Shown: positions 42,428-61,414 of the stretch, piece by piece
Layout: every line of letters begins with the position of its first letter
Numbering within the stretch: position 1 is the stretch's first letter
Source: Ziziphus jujuba
Taxonomy: Eukaryota; Streptophyta; Magnoliopsida; Rosales; Rhamnaceae
NCBI RefSeq assembly: GCF_031755915.1
Contig: NC_083379.1
Location: forward strand, 47,810,001 to 47,874,000
Direction: 5' to 3'
Length of the DNA stretch: 64,000 nucleotides
Notes under the pieces: model-generated
What the model saw: only the letters and a program-made list of their open reading frames with translations
Databases searched by the model: none
Told to the model about the DNA's origin: nothing
Position numbers and translations under genes: made by a program

Positions 42428-42821
42428 TTCTCCGTAAGCTCAACCAGTACACAAAACCAACCAGAAGAAAGAAGTGAAACTATATTTCAGAGTTGGGCTT
42501 CAGCTTAAAATCTCAAAGTTGAAGGCTTTCTTGTAGTTTCGAGGAAATTCAAATTACAAGCTATACGTGTCTGTTCCATGGAAGTTGTAGAAAATAGCTA
42601 TATGCCATCCAAGAATGAAAACAGTGAGATATCACTGACCTGAATGGATATTCTTGAGTTCCCAATTTCAGGAGATGTAGCAGCTAAGATGTGTTTGAGA
42701 TTAAGCAAGAACCCCAAAACCCCAGAGCAGAGCAGAACTATGGTACTTAAGTCGGATAAGACATATATCTCTATATATATATATATAGAGGTTGAGCCAA
42801 AATTAAAAAAAAAAAAAAAAT

Positions 42822-42869
<48 letters not shown>

Positions 42870-43978
42870 GGTGCGGACCCACCAAAAGCGACGCTTAAAA
42901 TCGCAATGCGGACGGTCGGCTTTTTGTCATTTTCCTTTTGTTTTACCGACCGCTGTTCCTCTTCGCATTACTTAAAAAACAGAGGGAAGAGAGCGAAAAA
43001 TTCGATTTTTGCCTTAAAAACCAGAGAAAGAGAAAACCTTTTACGCCACAAACACGTAGTCACAGGGAACCCTGGCCTTAACCAACCCTTTTATTTATTT
43101 TTCCCAAAAAAAAAAAAACAAAAAACAAAAAAAGATAGAAAATATGCTTCATCTTGACCTTTGAAGTTTGGATTGATTAGAATTCTTTGGATTTTAAAAA
43201 TTACAACTAAACACGCATACCATGTTAATAAAAAATGATTAACTTAATTAGTATACCATCCATATTTGAAAATCAATTTGTGAATTTGAAACACAAGATA
43301 AGGGGATAATATTGTAAATTATCAAAAACAAAAACAGGAGACCACATCCTGTTCCAACTATGGAGGAAACATGGATACGATATAAATCCAATACGACTCA
43401 GTTCCTAGCCAGTTTCATCTCCCATTTCAAAGATATTCACATAGGGCAGTACCATGTTTGTTATCTCTTAATTTAAAAGACAATTAGGGTCAAACTTGCA
43501 TACTGTTATTAGATTATTGTTTGCTACGAATTTCACGTAATGAGCATGTCCACTATATATACGAGGGATTTAGTTCAAGCAATTTAAGATGACCCAAAAA
43601 AAAAAGGGGACGACCAATTTAAGATGCAAATGTATACATGTTAAATTACCAATTTCACCCACTGAATATTATGACATAAAAGTTACCCAAAAATAATAAT
43701 AATAACAATAAGAATTTTTTTGGTCCCCCACAACAAAAAATAGCTGAAACGATGCCGAACTGAAACTGTATAAAAGACAAAAATTAAAAGTATGAGTTCA
43801 AGCTTGTTTTGTTTGTTTTGTTTAGTTTTAGTTTTTGTTTTAGTTTTCTTTGTTTTTTGTGTTTTTTTTGGGTAATAACAAGAGTTCGAGCTAGTATATT
43901 GATTGCAGTATCCTTTTTACATTTCTTGTGTAAAAACATCTCGGATAGAAGGAGGAAAAAAAAAAAAAAAAAGCCAAA
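42428..43978. promoter_or_regulatory. MRL7-type gene 5' UTR and promoter; PARG1 3' flank
   Basis: A probable 5' UTR exon ends at about 42641 with a GT donor on the minus strand. A compound (TA)n(GA)n microsatellite follows at 42822-42866. The rest is AT-rich, with a TTTTG array near 43800-43860 and an A run just before the PARG1 stop. No gene. Confidence 0.5.
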
Positions 43979-48177
<4,199 letters not shown>

Positions 48178-48549
48178 CCAGAGTCACCATTCCACTTTTC
48201 CCTTTTTTTTGTTTTTTTTTTTGTTTTTTTGATTATTCAGCAATATAGGCGGTTAGTTACTTTACTCTTTAATATATGCTGTTTTATTTATTAATATTTT
48301 AAAATATATATATATATATATATATACATAGCCAATTGAAAAATTACGAAACACTTATCCAAGCCCAACCCAAGTTGGTGGACTGAGCCCGAAATTGATT
48401 TTGTACATGTTCATTAAAATGAACGGCCCACATTCAAAGCCTTTGACCATGTCACCTTTATAATCCGAAACCCTAGCTCTAGCTGTAGCTCAATCTCAGT
48501 GCGAAGGGAAGCAAAGCGAAAACCTCAACACAGTCACTGCGTCTCTACG
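48178..48549. promoter_or_regulatory. Divergent PARG1/RPL15 promoter with site II and telo-box elements
   Basis: GGCCCA at 48425-48430 (site II type), further GCCCA motifs at about 48363 and 48386, and AAACCCTAG at 48468-48476 (telo-box type) lie within 130 bp of the RPL15 start. This pair is the usual signature of plant ribosomal-protein promoters. An AT run at 48303-48327 separates this half from the PARG1 side. Confidence 0.7.
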
Positions 48550-50678
<2,129 letters not shown>

Positions 50679-51499
50679 GATTTGTGCTGTGTTGTGTCTT
50701 GGCCGGTTTTTTCTGGATATTGTCTGGAGGACATAGAAGTTATTTTCGATTTGAAATTTTGAAGTAGCTGAATCATGTTATCATTAAATGAGATTTGCTA
50801 TTAAATTTGATAATTTATATCCTGTTTCTGTGGCATTTAAACTTCAAGGAGTACTGAACTACTCCTTTTTTTCGGTTGTGGTGTTTTATTTTATTTTTAT
50901 TTATTGGGTCAAAGTACAAAATCACCCCAAAAAGCTTGGGAATGGGCCCAGTTTCAAGGTTCCTCTGGACTCAAGTTGAAGTTTTGAGGCAGTATGTCGG
51001 ACTTTACCGTTGGTCGGACAGAATCGAACTGTGAAATCACGTTTTTGAGGTTTTGCTTAGTCTGTAATTATCGTAATGACATCCTAATCTACAGAATTTG
51101 CTTATTTTTGGGATTTACATGTCAGTTGGCTTAAAATTAAATGTTCCTGATTAAAATTTGTTAGTTGTAAAAAATCCAAACCAAATTTTAGGATATATTT
51201 GGATGATGATAAAGTTAATGGAAATTTAATTATTTTAAAAAAATGATAAATTTTTTATATGGATATTTATTGCATGGAAAATATAGATTTAAAAAATTAA
51301 ATTTGTAAAAAAATATATGAGAAAATTATTTTTATTTATAAATATGTTATTTTGAAAATTTTAGAAAAAATAATTTTAAATTTTTTTGAAAATATATATT
51401 TATTTTTAATTTATTATATAATATTAAATTAAATTTTTATAAGTTGCAACTGTCTATTTTTTATCAGGAAAAAAATTAATAATTAATTCATAGAAAACT

Positions 51500-51985
51500 C
51501 TTCAAGAATGAAAGCGACTAAGAGAGAACTCCAATATGAGAGGGCCTCCATCAAAAGCAATTCCAACACGGTCTGCGCGTCTTCCTCCTGCAAAGGGAAT
51601 GCTTACTCTTCTCCTTCCTTGTACTTTTGAATAAGGCAAGGCCTTTCCCTATTCCCCATCACAACCACTTTCAGTAGAGGAATGAGTCTCAACTCAAAAG
51701 AATCTGACTTCGCACCTTCGCTCGTCCCTTTAATTAGGAATCTCACATCTTGATCTCTCTTTCCGATACTAAGGAAGATTGAAGCCTCTTCTTCCCGAAA
51801 ACATCTGCAGACCTTGAGACTAGCCAGCCGAGCCAGAAGGCCTCCTTTCCTTGCTTCGACTAATTACCTACTCCGGTCTCTCTAAGTCCTGAAACCTTTA
51901 CTCTACTGTGGCTATGTTCTCAGATCTGTCTTTTTCATCGTTCAATGATTCGGATGATTCTCCGAATCGCTTTGTGAACTAAATT
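51500..51985. other. GC-richer island, possible organellar (mitochondrial) DNA insertion
   Basis: About 480 bp of balanced composition (roughly 45% G+C) lying abruptly between blocks of about 80% A+T. It has no long ORF. Its texture (CTTCCTCC, TCTTCTCC, AAGGAAG, CCTTTAATTAGGAATC-type words) looks like plant mitochondrial non-coding DNA. This rests on composition and general familiarity only. Confidence 0.3.
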
Positions 51986-53428
51986 TTAGAAAATTAAATT
52001 TCGAAAATCAGTTTCTCTCTCGAGTTTGGCACTTACTAAACGGGTCTTTTCCTTTCTCTTTGAAGACGAGACAATACTAATGGATGATGACAGGAATTAT
52101 CATGGGTTGAAAACGATAAGTTTATTCAAGTCCCATAAAACCATTCACCTTTTTTTTTTTTTTTTTTTTTACTTTTTAATTTTTAACTTTTTCTTTTCTT
52201 ACTGCAATATAAGAAACCCGGAAATTAAAACCCTAAAATTATAGTAACAATTAATGGTATTCATCATTATTAATATTCAATTACTTTATAACCCAAGAGG
52301 AAAGCAAAGTTTTAAATATTAAATTTTTCCTTGAAATTTTTATTTTTTTAATAAATCAAAATAAAATTTAAGTTTAATGGTGTAATTTTCATATTATTCA
52401 TGAAAATTTTATCAAAATTTTTATAAAATTTTTTATCAAAATATCCATATCAAATTCTTAATAATTTGTTTAAATAATTCATAATATCCATTGATAGAAA
52501 TTTTAAAAATATTTATGAAATTTTTTTTAATTTTTTGTATAAAAAATTCAAAAATTTTATTGATGTTTAGCAAATTATTTTACCAAATTAACTTTAATGA
52601 TAATTTTTTAAAAAAATATATATTTTTGATTGTCTTTTAAGTATTTATTAATATAAATAAAACGAAATGGGTTGAATTTAATAATCTTGATAAGTTTTAT
52701 TTATTGATAAAATATATATATACTTGCTATACATTGTGCATTCGATAAATTTATTAGAGTTTCATAATTATAAATTAATAATTAATTTTATAAAAATGAA
52801 AAATAATATTATAAAATAATAACATTAAAATACAATATTATGTAGAATTTATATTAAAATTATTTAAATTAATAACATTAAACAAATAAAAAAAATTGAT
52901 AGAATATATTATACTACACATAAAAAACAGTTATATTTAATATAAAATCTTTATAATTGATATATTAATAATTACATAAAAATTTATTAAGAAGATATAT
53001 ATTTTAACAATTACTTTTCACATTTAACATCTCAAAATAAAAACCAAAAAAAAAAAATCAATAATTTTAATTATCTAAAAATTCTATAAATATTGGACTG
53101 ATATAAATAAAATATAATATAATTATAATAATTATTCTATCTTAATTAGTAAATAATTTAACAAATATATACTTTTTTATCTATTTTTACCAATAATAGT
53201 TTTTATAATGATTAGTACTATTTGATTAAATAAAATATAATATCTATTTAATATTTTTATAATTTTTATAATCAATTTAATAATTAATTATTTAAATTTA
53301 AAAAAATATTATTTTTAAAATAAATTTTTAGATTTTTTTGCAAATTTTTATTAATATTTAATATTTTTTGATACTTTGAATTTTTCTATATTTTATACAG
53401 AATTTTTAAACATTGAGGCGAGAAATTC

Positions 53429-53536
<108 letters not shown>

Positions 53537-53709
53537 TGGTAAATTCACAAGAGAGAGATTTAGGTCGTACCTTCTAGAGCCATTTTTTAGTCTCTTTTGT
53601 TAACGGATACACTAGGAAGAAACCTACTTGAATGTTCCAAGTTGAAACGTTTTGGGTCTTTCTGCCGCAAAGAAGAAGCAAAGAACACTGAAGCAGAAGC
53701 TGAATCGCC

Positions 53710-54008
53710 ATGGAAGAAGCTGGTGGCAAGGAGCAAATCGGGGACGTGAGGTCTGTGGTTGAAGCTGTCTCTTCCAATGACTACGCCGATGCCCCTCTTT
53801 ACCAAGTTGACAGCCTCTGCATGCGCTGCGGAGAAAACGTGCTCTCTCTTGCTCACTATGGATTCTCTCTTATTTTCTTCAACCCACCTCTTAGTAATTG
53901 ATTTGTTGTATGTTGATGATTTTATGGTCAGGGCATCACCAGGTTTCTTTTGACTTTGATTCCACACTTCAGAAAGGTGAATAAATATAATTGGTCACCT
54001 TACATGTG

Positions 54009-54047
<39 letters not shown>

Positions 54048-54502
54048 CTTAATTTGTTATGTTATCTGTGAGCAGATCTTGTTGTCTGCCTTCGAGTGTC
54101 CACATTGTGGCGAGCGGTAAACTCTCACTCATTCGTTGTTTCTTAATTATTGTTGTTGTTGGTTTTTAACTGCAAAGTTTCAATTTTTGACAATGCCCTG
54201 TTTTTGTTTTTGTCACAGAAACAACGAAGTTCAGTTTGCTGGTGAGCTCCAACCCAAGGGATGTTCCTATCGCTTGCAAGTCCCCTCAGGCGATCCCAAG
54301 GTCGTTGTTCATTTTTGTCAAGTTTCTTTTTTTAATGAATTGTGATTTGCTTGAGAAATGCAATTCAGATGATGTTGATTCGCTAGACCTCCTTGGTCCC
54401 TCTTCATTGATTTGTCCCATTTAATATACTTCTCAATGGTGCTTGTCTATCAAACCAAGGGAGTGGCAAAGGCCTAAACAAAGCTAAAATTTTGACCGTA
54501 TT

Positions 54503-54537
<35 letters not shown>

Positions 54538-57500
54538 TAAATTTCCTTTTTTAATGTTTTAGTTTCCCGCTAGTTTAAATGAGCATGACTTCCTGTGACA
54601 GTGTGACATTGATAAGTTTCTTTTATGCAGATGCTTAACCGCCAAGTAGTGAAGTCTGAGTCTGCTACTATTAAGGTAATTGAAATTGATATAGCTCAAA
54701 ATGCTTTCAAGTTATGAACTAATTTTAGTTTTGCAATTGTTGGTATCTATGATCCGTCAACATTTTAATGCTTTATCGACAAAATAACATTCCCTATTTG
54801 TACAATTCTGGGTACTGATTCACTTAAATCACTTTCATCCATGGTTTCAACTATCTGCTTTCTTTTACGATTAGTGGACTTTAGTAATTACTTAATTTGG
54901 TATCTATGTCCTGGTTCTATTAGTTACATTTGACTTAGGTTTCAAGTTTGTGATCTTCAATGGAATTAATGGGGCATTCTATTTATGATTGTTTGTTCAA
55001 GTACATAACAAAGATTACTAACAGAGTTTCAGGAAAAGGAAAAAATAAAAAAATAAAAAAATCCCTATGCATATGGTCAAGCAGTAGATAAAATTTTGTT
55101 TCACTGAATGGTCACTATTGTTGTCTATACCTTCCTTTCATTGGGCATATGACTTACGTAGATTCATTAAATATAGAATTGTGAGATTCTACTCAAGTTG
55201 TAATTCCTTTTTTATTCCCTATTCTTATTCCTTGCATGTAGTGCTTACAGAACTACTATTAGTTTCAATGTCATAACCCATTGTATCTTCTTAATTATTT
55301 TCTATGCAGATTCCTGAATTAGATTTTGAAATTCCTCCAGAGGCTCAGCGCGGAACTCTATCAACGGTATCTTATCTAAACCCTGCTCCTTGTTTTGAGT
55401 AGATTAATGAAAGTGATTACCAATGTTAAGAGTAACATATATCCTTAATTAGCACATTGCATTGCCATTGGCAAATTTATCACATTGATGATGGATCTGA
55501 TTGTATCATTTACGTAGTTTGGCACATGAAATAATGATTTTTTATTTATTTTGTACAATTGTATAGGTTGAAGGGATATTGGTACGAGCAGCAGCTGAGT
55601 TGGAGGCCCTTCAGGAAGAACGCAAGGTGCTTGTTTAAGTATGCCATTTTCTGTTTGCTTTTGTCTTATGGTTTCATTTTCATCATCTTGCATGCAATCT
55701 TCTGGGATTTGTAGAAAGTGAATCTTGAAACTGCTGAAGCAATAGACCGGTTTTTGTTGAAGCTAAAAGCCTGTGCAAAAGGAGATTCACCCTTCACTTT
55801 CATTTTGGATGATCCTGCTGGAAATAGCTTCATTGAGAACCCGTAAGTTACAATTTTAGTTGTGAAATAAATGATAACTACCTATGTCTCCCTTTTTGTT
55901 CCTTCTTTATTTATTTATTTAGTTATTTCTTTCGATCTTTCTCTCTTTCATCACTTTTTTTATCTATTTATTTTGTTTCTCTGTGTTCAAAATACTAGCA
56001 AAACAAGCTTTTTCAGTATTTTATTCGAAAAGAAGAAATAAATCATGCTAGCATATTTTATGCTTCATGTTGCTTTTGTTTTGAATGGTTTGGTGATGAT
56101 GAGCATATAATAATCTTGAGCAGATGTGCTCCGTCACATGATTCATCATTAAGTATCAACTTTTATGAGCGTACTCCAGAGCAACAGGCATTATTAGGAT
56201 ATCTTGTTGACTCATCACAAGCAGGAGATCATAGTGATGGAGCATCAAGTATAGTACCAAATAATGCATCTGATCAAGTGCAAAGAGAACCACATTGGTC
56301 AATTGGAGCTTCTGCTGGTCATAGGGCCATTGCTCAGAGTAATAGTTCAGAAATTGCTGAAGCTTTATTTCGGTACACTGCACCAGAAGAGGTGCCATTT
56401 TAAAATCAATTATTAGCATTTAGCACTTAATATTGTTTCATAAAATATTTTGAGTGTACTACCTCTTACTTGGCATTATTCTTTTTTTTATTATAGGTGA
56501 TGGCTTTCCCATCAACATGTGGAGCTTGTGCCACCCGGTGTGAGACTCGAATGTTTGTAACCAGTATCCTTTTTATACTTGAGACGATTGTCATGACTTT
56601 AACCTCTTGGGATGCTAATTTAGTACTTCGAAAATTTGATATGAGACTTTCGAAAAACAAGTATGCGGCGGTCGAGAATGAGTACAACCAAGAATCTTGT
56701 GATGGGCAGAACGAATTGAAAGATGACCAACTGATGCATGTTGAAGGAAACAATGCTCCTGCATCAGGCACCACGATTTATGGATTATTATTATTATTAT
56801 TTTTTTCCCTCTTATAAGAAAACTTCAGATTTAGTTGATTGTGGCCGGTCATGAAGTTCAAATTCATATCATAGTTACAATTTTGAACTGTGCTTATTTT
56901 TATTTAGGTTATCATATAGTGTTCGGATATGGTCATGGATGAAATTGTTTAGCTTAACAATGGGCAGAGATTCCATATTTCCAAGAAGTTATAGTCATGG
57001 CATCAACCTGTGATACGTGTGGTTACCGCAATTCTGAGGTATGTAATGATATGATCACACTTATTTCTCCTCTCCTTCCAAAATTGTAATTTTGATTTAT
57101 TTATCTTTCCTGAGCAGCTCAAACCTGGTGGAAGAATTCCAGAAAAAGGGAAGAGAATTACTCTGTGTGCAAGGAACATTAAAGATCTAAGCCGTGATGT
57201 AATAAAGGTTTGTTTCCTTGTTATGATCTTAGTAATGTATCACCATTTTGAATGTCATGTGGAAAATTTTTTGTCAGACCTTGGAGTTTTATTGGCACTG
57301 TTTCATCTCATTGCAAAAGAGTGCTTACAAGTGAATTTAAAACCAGAGACATATATTTCTCTGGTGCAGATGTTACTATTGCTTTTGTTTAAGGTGTTTT
57401 CAAATGTGATTTTCAATTATGGTTTCCATGATTTCCAGAAAGTAATGAAGCACAAATAAATGCTATAACATTGTGAATAAACAGTATTATGTGGTAACTT

Positions 57501-59112
57501 ATTTTACGAAAATACTACATATACGTCTAGTCAACTTAAAAGGTTGGGAATTCATGGTTATCTTTTATGTTCTATCTAGAATTGTTGAATACTCTAGTTT
57601 ATATTGAGGTCAAACCATTGTCTGATGAAGATCACATTGGCTAATCAGTCAGATACTGCTAGTGTGAGAATACCAGAGCTTGACTTGGAGCTGACAAGTG
57701 GAACTCTGGGGGGAGTTGTTACTACTGTTGAAGGCTTGATTACAAAAATTAGTGAAAGTGAGTTTTTATTCTCAAGGATTGATATTTTATATGGTTTATA
57801 ATGAAATGAGCACACTTTCTACTACTTGGTTGTTATGTTAAGAGCATAACCTGTATGATAACATGTGCAGGTCTAGAGAGGGTGCATGGATTTACTTTTG
57901 GAGATAGTCTTGATGAATACAAGAGGAGCAAGTGGGTAGACTTCAAATCAAAACTAAACAAGGTAACACAAACTAATACTTTTATGGTGAACTTCATATA
58001 GAAATGAAGGTTTAGGATCAGCTTCAAAAGCTTTAGTCTGATAGGCTCTAAACAATCAACGATAACTCTGAGGGTCTTTTTGGTTATGTCTTTCTTGCTT
58101 GTGATTTGTGAAATGGGGATGCGCTTTCAGCAGATGGTGGTATCTTTTTCCTCCGTTATTCTTCCCTGCTGATGTAACTCTAATATCTGCAGCTTCTGTG
58201 TTTTGAGGAGCCTTGGACTCTAATTCTTGATGATGCATTAGCTAACTCTTTTATTGCACCAGTGACTGATGATATCAAAGATGACCATCAGTTGATATGT
58301 AAGCATTTCTTCCTACAATTTAAGCTTTTTGGCTGTTGAAATGTGATTTTTAGGAGTTTATTGAGCACGTAGCCATTAAGAGTAGGCCTTTGTCACATAG
58401 TCCTTTCATTTTCTTATAATCATTAATTATGCCAGCTTTATTTAATTTGATAAGGCTGTCTGCAATCTGTAAAGTGCCTGAAAAGAAGTTAAATTTGTCT
58501 TTGTATCCTAAGGTTCTAATGCGCAAGGAGACCATCCTGTGCTAAGATTGGTGTATTTCAGACAAACAGTTATGTGCTTTCTTGTCGTAGAGATGCCTTT
58601 TATTCACAAATGAGTTTTTGGAATTTTATTTGGTTATTATAAGAAATAATAGAATGAAATCCGTTCTGGATTGCCGATTGTTCCACAAGATTGGTGTATT
58701 TCAAACAAACAGTTTTGTGCTTTGTTGTCGTAGAGATACCTTTTATTCACAAATGAGTTTCTTGAATTTCATTTGATTATTATAAGACATAATAGAACGA
58801 AATCCGTTCTGGATTGCCCCTTGGTCCACAAGAAGAGGAGCAGCCCTTATTTGATATTCTCTTATGCTTTGCTAAGGTGTTTCTTCTAAGCAGTAATGCA
58901 ATAATTGTATGTGCTTCTTTGCCAGCGTGTAAGATTATTTATTTTCACTATATAATGCTAATAATGCTAATTTTCTGGTGCCGTCTGCAGTTGAAGAGTA
59001 TGAGAGGTCGTGGGAGCAAAATGAGGAATTGGGTTTGAACGATATCGATACATCTTCAGCTGATGCTGCTTATAACTTGACAGATACAACAGTTAAGGAG
59101 TTAGAAGGCTAA
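53710..59112 (+). CDS. ZPR1: ZPR1 zinc-finger protein
   Basis: Conserved eukaryotic zinc-finger protein; in animals and yeast it binds the translation factor eEF1A and shuttles to the nucleus. Sixteen exons: 53710-53838, 53932-53976, 54076-54116, 54219-54300, 54631-54675, 55310-55366, 55567-55626, 55715-55842, 56124-56391, 56497-56563, 56968-57038, 57118-57207, 57649-57757, 57871-57962, 58193-58298 and 58991-59112, giving 503 aa. It has two ZPR1 repeats, each a C4 zinc finger plus a beta-rich domain. Finger 1 uses C37, C40, C66 and C69; finger 2 uses C293, C296, C322 and C325 ([20 protein letters not shown], then ASTCDTCG). Domain strings include [14 protein letters not shown] and [20 protein letters not shown]. 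The end is acidic. Length and two-repeat layout are normal for plant ZPR1. All phases join. Confidence 0.96.
54009..54042. repeat. AT microsatellite in ZPR1 intron 2
   Basis: Roughly 16 AT units. A second AT run lies at about 54502-54538, in intron 4. Both are in AT-rich introns. Confidence 0.9.
58543..58820 (+). repeat. Tandem duplication (unit about 143 bp) in the last ZPR1 intron
   Basis: Two diverged head-to-tail copies, each starting AGATTGGTGTATTTCAGACA-like and ending GAAATCCGTTCTGGATTGCC. They differ at roughly one base in fifteen. Wholly intronic, between exons 15 and 16. Confidence 0.9.
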
Positions 59113-59841
59113 GCCTGTTTAACAAGTATGGAAAAAGTGTTAAATACAATTTTGGCACTTTGTGCAACTTGAATATGTAATTTTAGTTTAATTTACAGGA
59201 TTTACTTAGTACAACAAATGAGAAAAATTGTGTTGTGCCGTTGGACAAAGAAATCTTTGGGATTGTTTTGTTATATTATATCAATGCTCTGGCTGATGAT
59301 TGGTCTGTTGGATAATCTATGATAAAAGACAGTTTACTATATAATTTATATAATTAGGAAAAAAAACAAATATATAATTAGGAAAAAACAAACAAAATGC
59401 TTCCAGAATCCTAAGGAGGCGACGACAAACATTTAACATTATTATTTGCATTAAGAAGCTTTTCAATAAACTATACCATAAAGAGCTATTTAAAACCATC
59501 GATGTCAATAACATTATCAATCATAGTATTTACGTCCAGTAGCTGCCGCAACTGGCCGGGCACCTTCAATTGAATACATCAATCCCAGTTCCTGCTTGGG
59601 CTGCTGCTGCTTCTCTCAAGTCCAGTTGACACTCACTAGGAACAGCGAGTGGAATGGCAGCATCAGAGATTTGGCTAGGCCTTTGATGGATCGCCTCCTT
59701 ACCATCCACCATCACCATGGCTATAAGCCTATCCATCTATGGGATACTCGGTCATGATCTTGATAGATATTGCATTGTTTTGTTGATCTTGTTGCTTGTT
59801 GAGCCTTATTCGGCTCATCACACCATGGGAGATAGATCATA
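59113..59841. other. ZPR1 3' flank and flank of a MULE insertion
   Basis: ZPR1 3' UTR to roughly 59330, AT-rich DNA to 59510, then about 300 bp of balanced composition (59517-59830) that looks coding-like on the minus strand (separate entry). The left MULE target duplication TAGATCATA is at 59833-59841. Confidence 0.5.
59517..59830 (-). pseudogene. Possible 3' end of a minus-strand gene beside the MULE
   Basis: A minus-strand frame ends EGARPVAAATGRKYYD-stop at 59517-59519, preceded by EKQQQPKQELGLMYSI, back to an in-frame stop near 59615. A second minus frame runs about 56 codons (59560-59730: MVMVDGKEAIHQRPSQISDA and on) and contains a GTGAGT-type donor. Base composition is unlike the surrounding AT-rich DNA. 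This may be the terminal exons of a gene cut or displaced by the MULE, or a degenerate copy. I cannot name it. Confidence 0.3.
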
Positions 59842-60550
59842 GGGTTTTTTCGAAAACTAGCCATCCTGTAAATCGTTTTTTGAAGAATAGCAAAAATTTT
59901 TTAAAAAAAAAAAAACTAGCCACTTTGGGACAAAAATACCATTGACCAAATTGAAAGTTACACAATATGTTTTTCTTACCCTTTCTTTCTTCCTCTACAG
60001 ACCCCGTTCATGTTTTGTGCAAGATATTCTCTAATAGGCCACAAACACTCTATACATCTCATCTATTCTCACTCTTTTTTTTTTGTATTTTCTCATTTCT
60101 GAAACTAAATTCAGGTAAAAATTTTCTTTTTTTTATTATTAGATAAAACTGAAGAAATATGGGTATGTATTTTTTTCTTTTTTTTTTCTATTTTTTCTTG
60201 TATTTTTTGTTAGTTTTGTATTTTTTAAGATTTTTATTTAATATGGGTATGTAAAAAATTAATTTATGAGCTGTTATATATGAGTTTAAATATACTTAGG
60301 TGACATATAGTTTGAAAATAGGAGAAAATTTGTGTAAAACTGAAAAATCATGAAAAAACAGTAAAAACGGAGGAAATTTGGCGAAAAATGTGAACTTCCG
60401 CTATTTTTCTCCAGTTTGTCAATTTGTGCAAGTTTTCCGCTAATTTTCCACCAGTTTTCCTCCAGTTTTCAACTAGTTTTCCGCCAATACGAAAACGCTA
60501 TATTTGGCCCAAAAAAACATAATCGACTTTTTTAATACAGTTAATATGTT

Positions 60551-60645
60551 TGTTTAGTATTATTCAAATTTTTATATATTTATTGATTTAGTTTAAATTT
60601 GTTTAGTATTATTCAAATTTTTATATATTTATTGATTTAGTTTAA
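60551..60645 (+). repeat. Tandem duplication inside the MULE leader
   Basis: Two near-identical copies of GTTTAGTATTATTCAAATTT followed by TTATATATTTATTGATTTAG, just upstream of the transposase N-terminal fragment. Confidence 0.85.
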
Positions 60646-60671
60646 CATTATTCATTTAATTTTGTAGTAAA

Positions 60672-60869
60672 ATGGAAGATGATGATATTGTAATTGTGGT
60701 TTTATACAAGGAAACATTGGTACAAAATGATGGTGGTAATTGGGAATATCGAAATGGTAAAAATATAATGGTTTCCGTCGACAAGATATGCACAAAATCA
60801 GAGTTAGATGATGAGATTTTCAATTCTATTGAGATAGATCGAAATGAATATTTGCTAAAGCTAAAATAG
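60672..60869 (+). pseudogene. MURA transposase N-terminal fragment
   Basis: A 65-codon frame starting MEDDDIVIVVLYKETLVQND and including SVDKICTKSELDDEIFNSI, similar to the N-terminal region of MuDR-type transposases before the plant MuDR domain. It stops at TAG and the expected continuation is absent or frameshifted. Truncated. Confidence 0.7.
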
Positions 60870-61006
60870 ATATATGGACGATGTGCAGAAAAGTTGATCC
60901 TACAGAAATACGCTGTGATAGGGATGTGAAATGCTTTCTTCAAGAAGTGAGGAATTGAGAGATGACAATGATGCGGCCTCATTGTATGTTGAGGTGATTT
61001 CGAAAG

Positions 61007-61414
61007 TTGAACATGTATCTAGAAATATTCATCAAACAGCCTTTGGCATGTGTTCTCATTACTACATGTATCCTTGTGATTATTGTATTACTGCTTAAGA
61101 GAGAGCAAATTACTCTTTATGACATATATTCTCATTACTACACTGCAGATGCATATCGTGTAGTTTATGGTGAGTCCATTTATCCTGTGTTAGATGAAAA
61201 ATAGTGGCATGCTTTGGATGACGTGTTAAGTCATATTGTTCTTCCACCGAGATGGACACATAGGCGAAACAATAGGCCGAGGATGCAACGTATACCATTT
61301 CAAGGTGAAGATGTTATTGGACGTAGATATAGCCGATGCGGTAGTGTTGGACATCATAGGCAGAGATATATGAATCCATTGTCTTATGCTTCTAATTATG
61401 AAGTTTTAATTTAA
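61007..61414 (+). pseudogene. MURA transposase C-terminal fragment with degenerate zinc knuckle
   Basis: The frame reads YTADAYRVVYGESIYPVLDE, a stop, then WHALDDVLSHIVLPPRWTHR and GEDVIGRRYSRCGSVGHHRQ up to 61414. This is the usual end of MURA proteins: Tyr-rich segment, PP-R hinge and CCHC knuckle. The knuckle has Tyr in place of the last Cys (RQRYM), so zinc binding is probably lost. Together with the N-terminal fragment it shows that the middle several hundred codons were deleted. Confidence 0.85.

Noticed and set aside
56466..56817. Long ORFs on both strands near ZPR1 exon 10
   Set aside because: The plus ORF is exon 10 read through into the intron; the minus one is its antisense.
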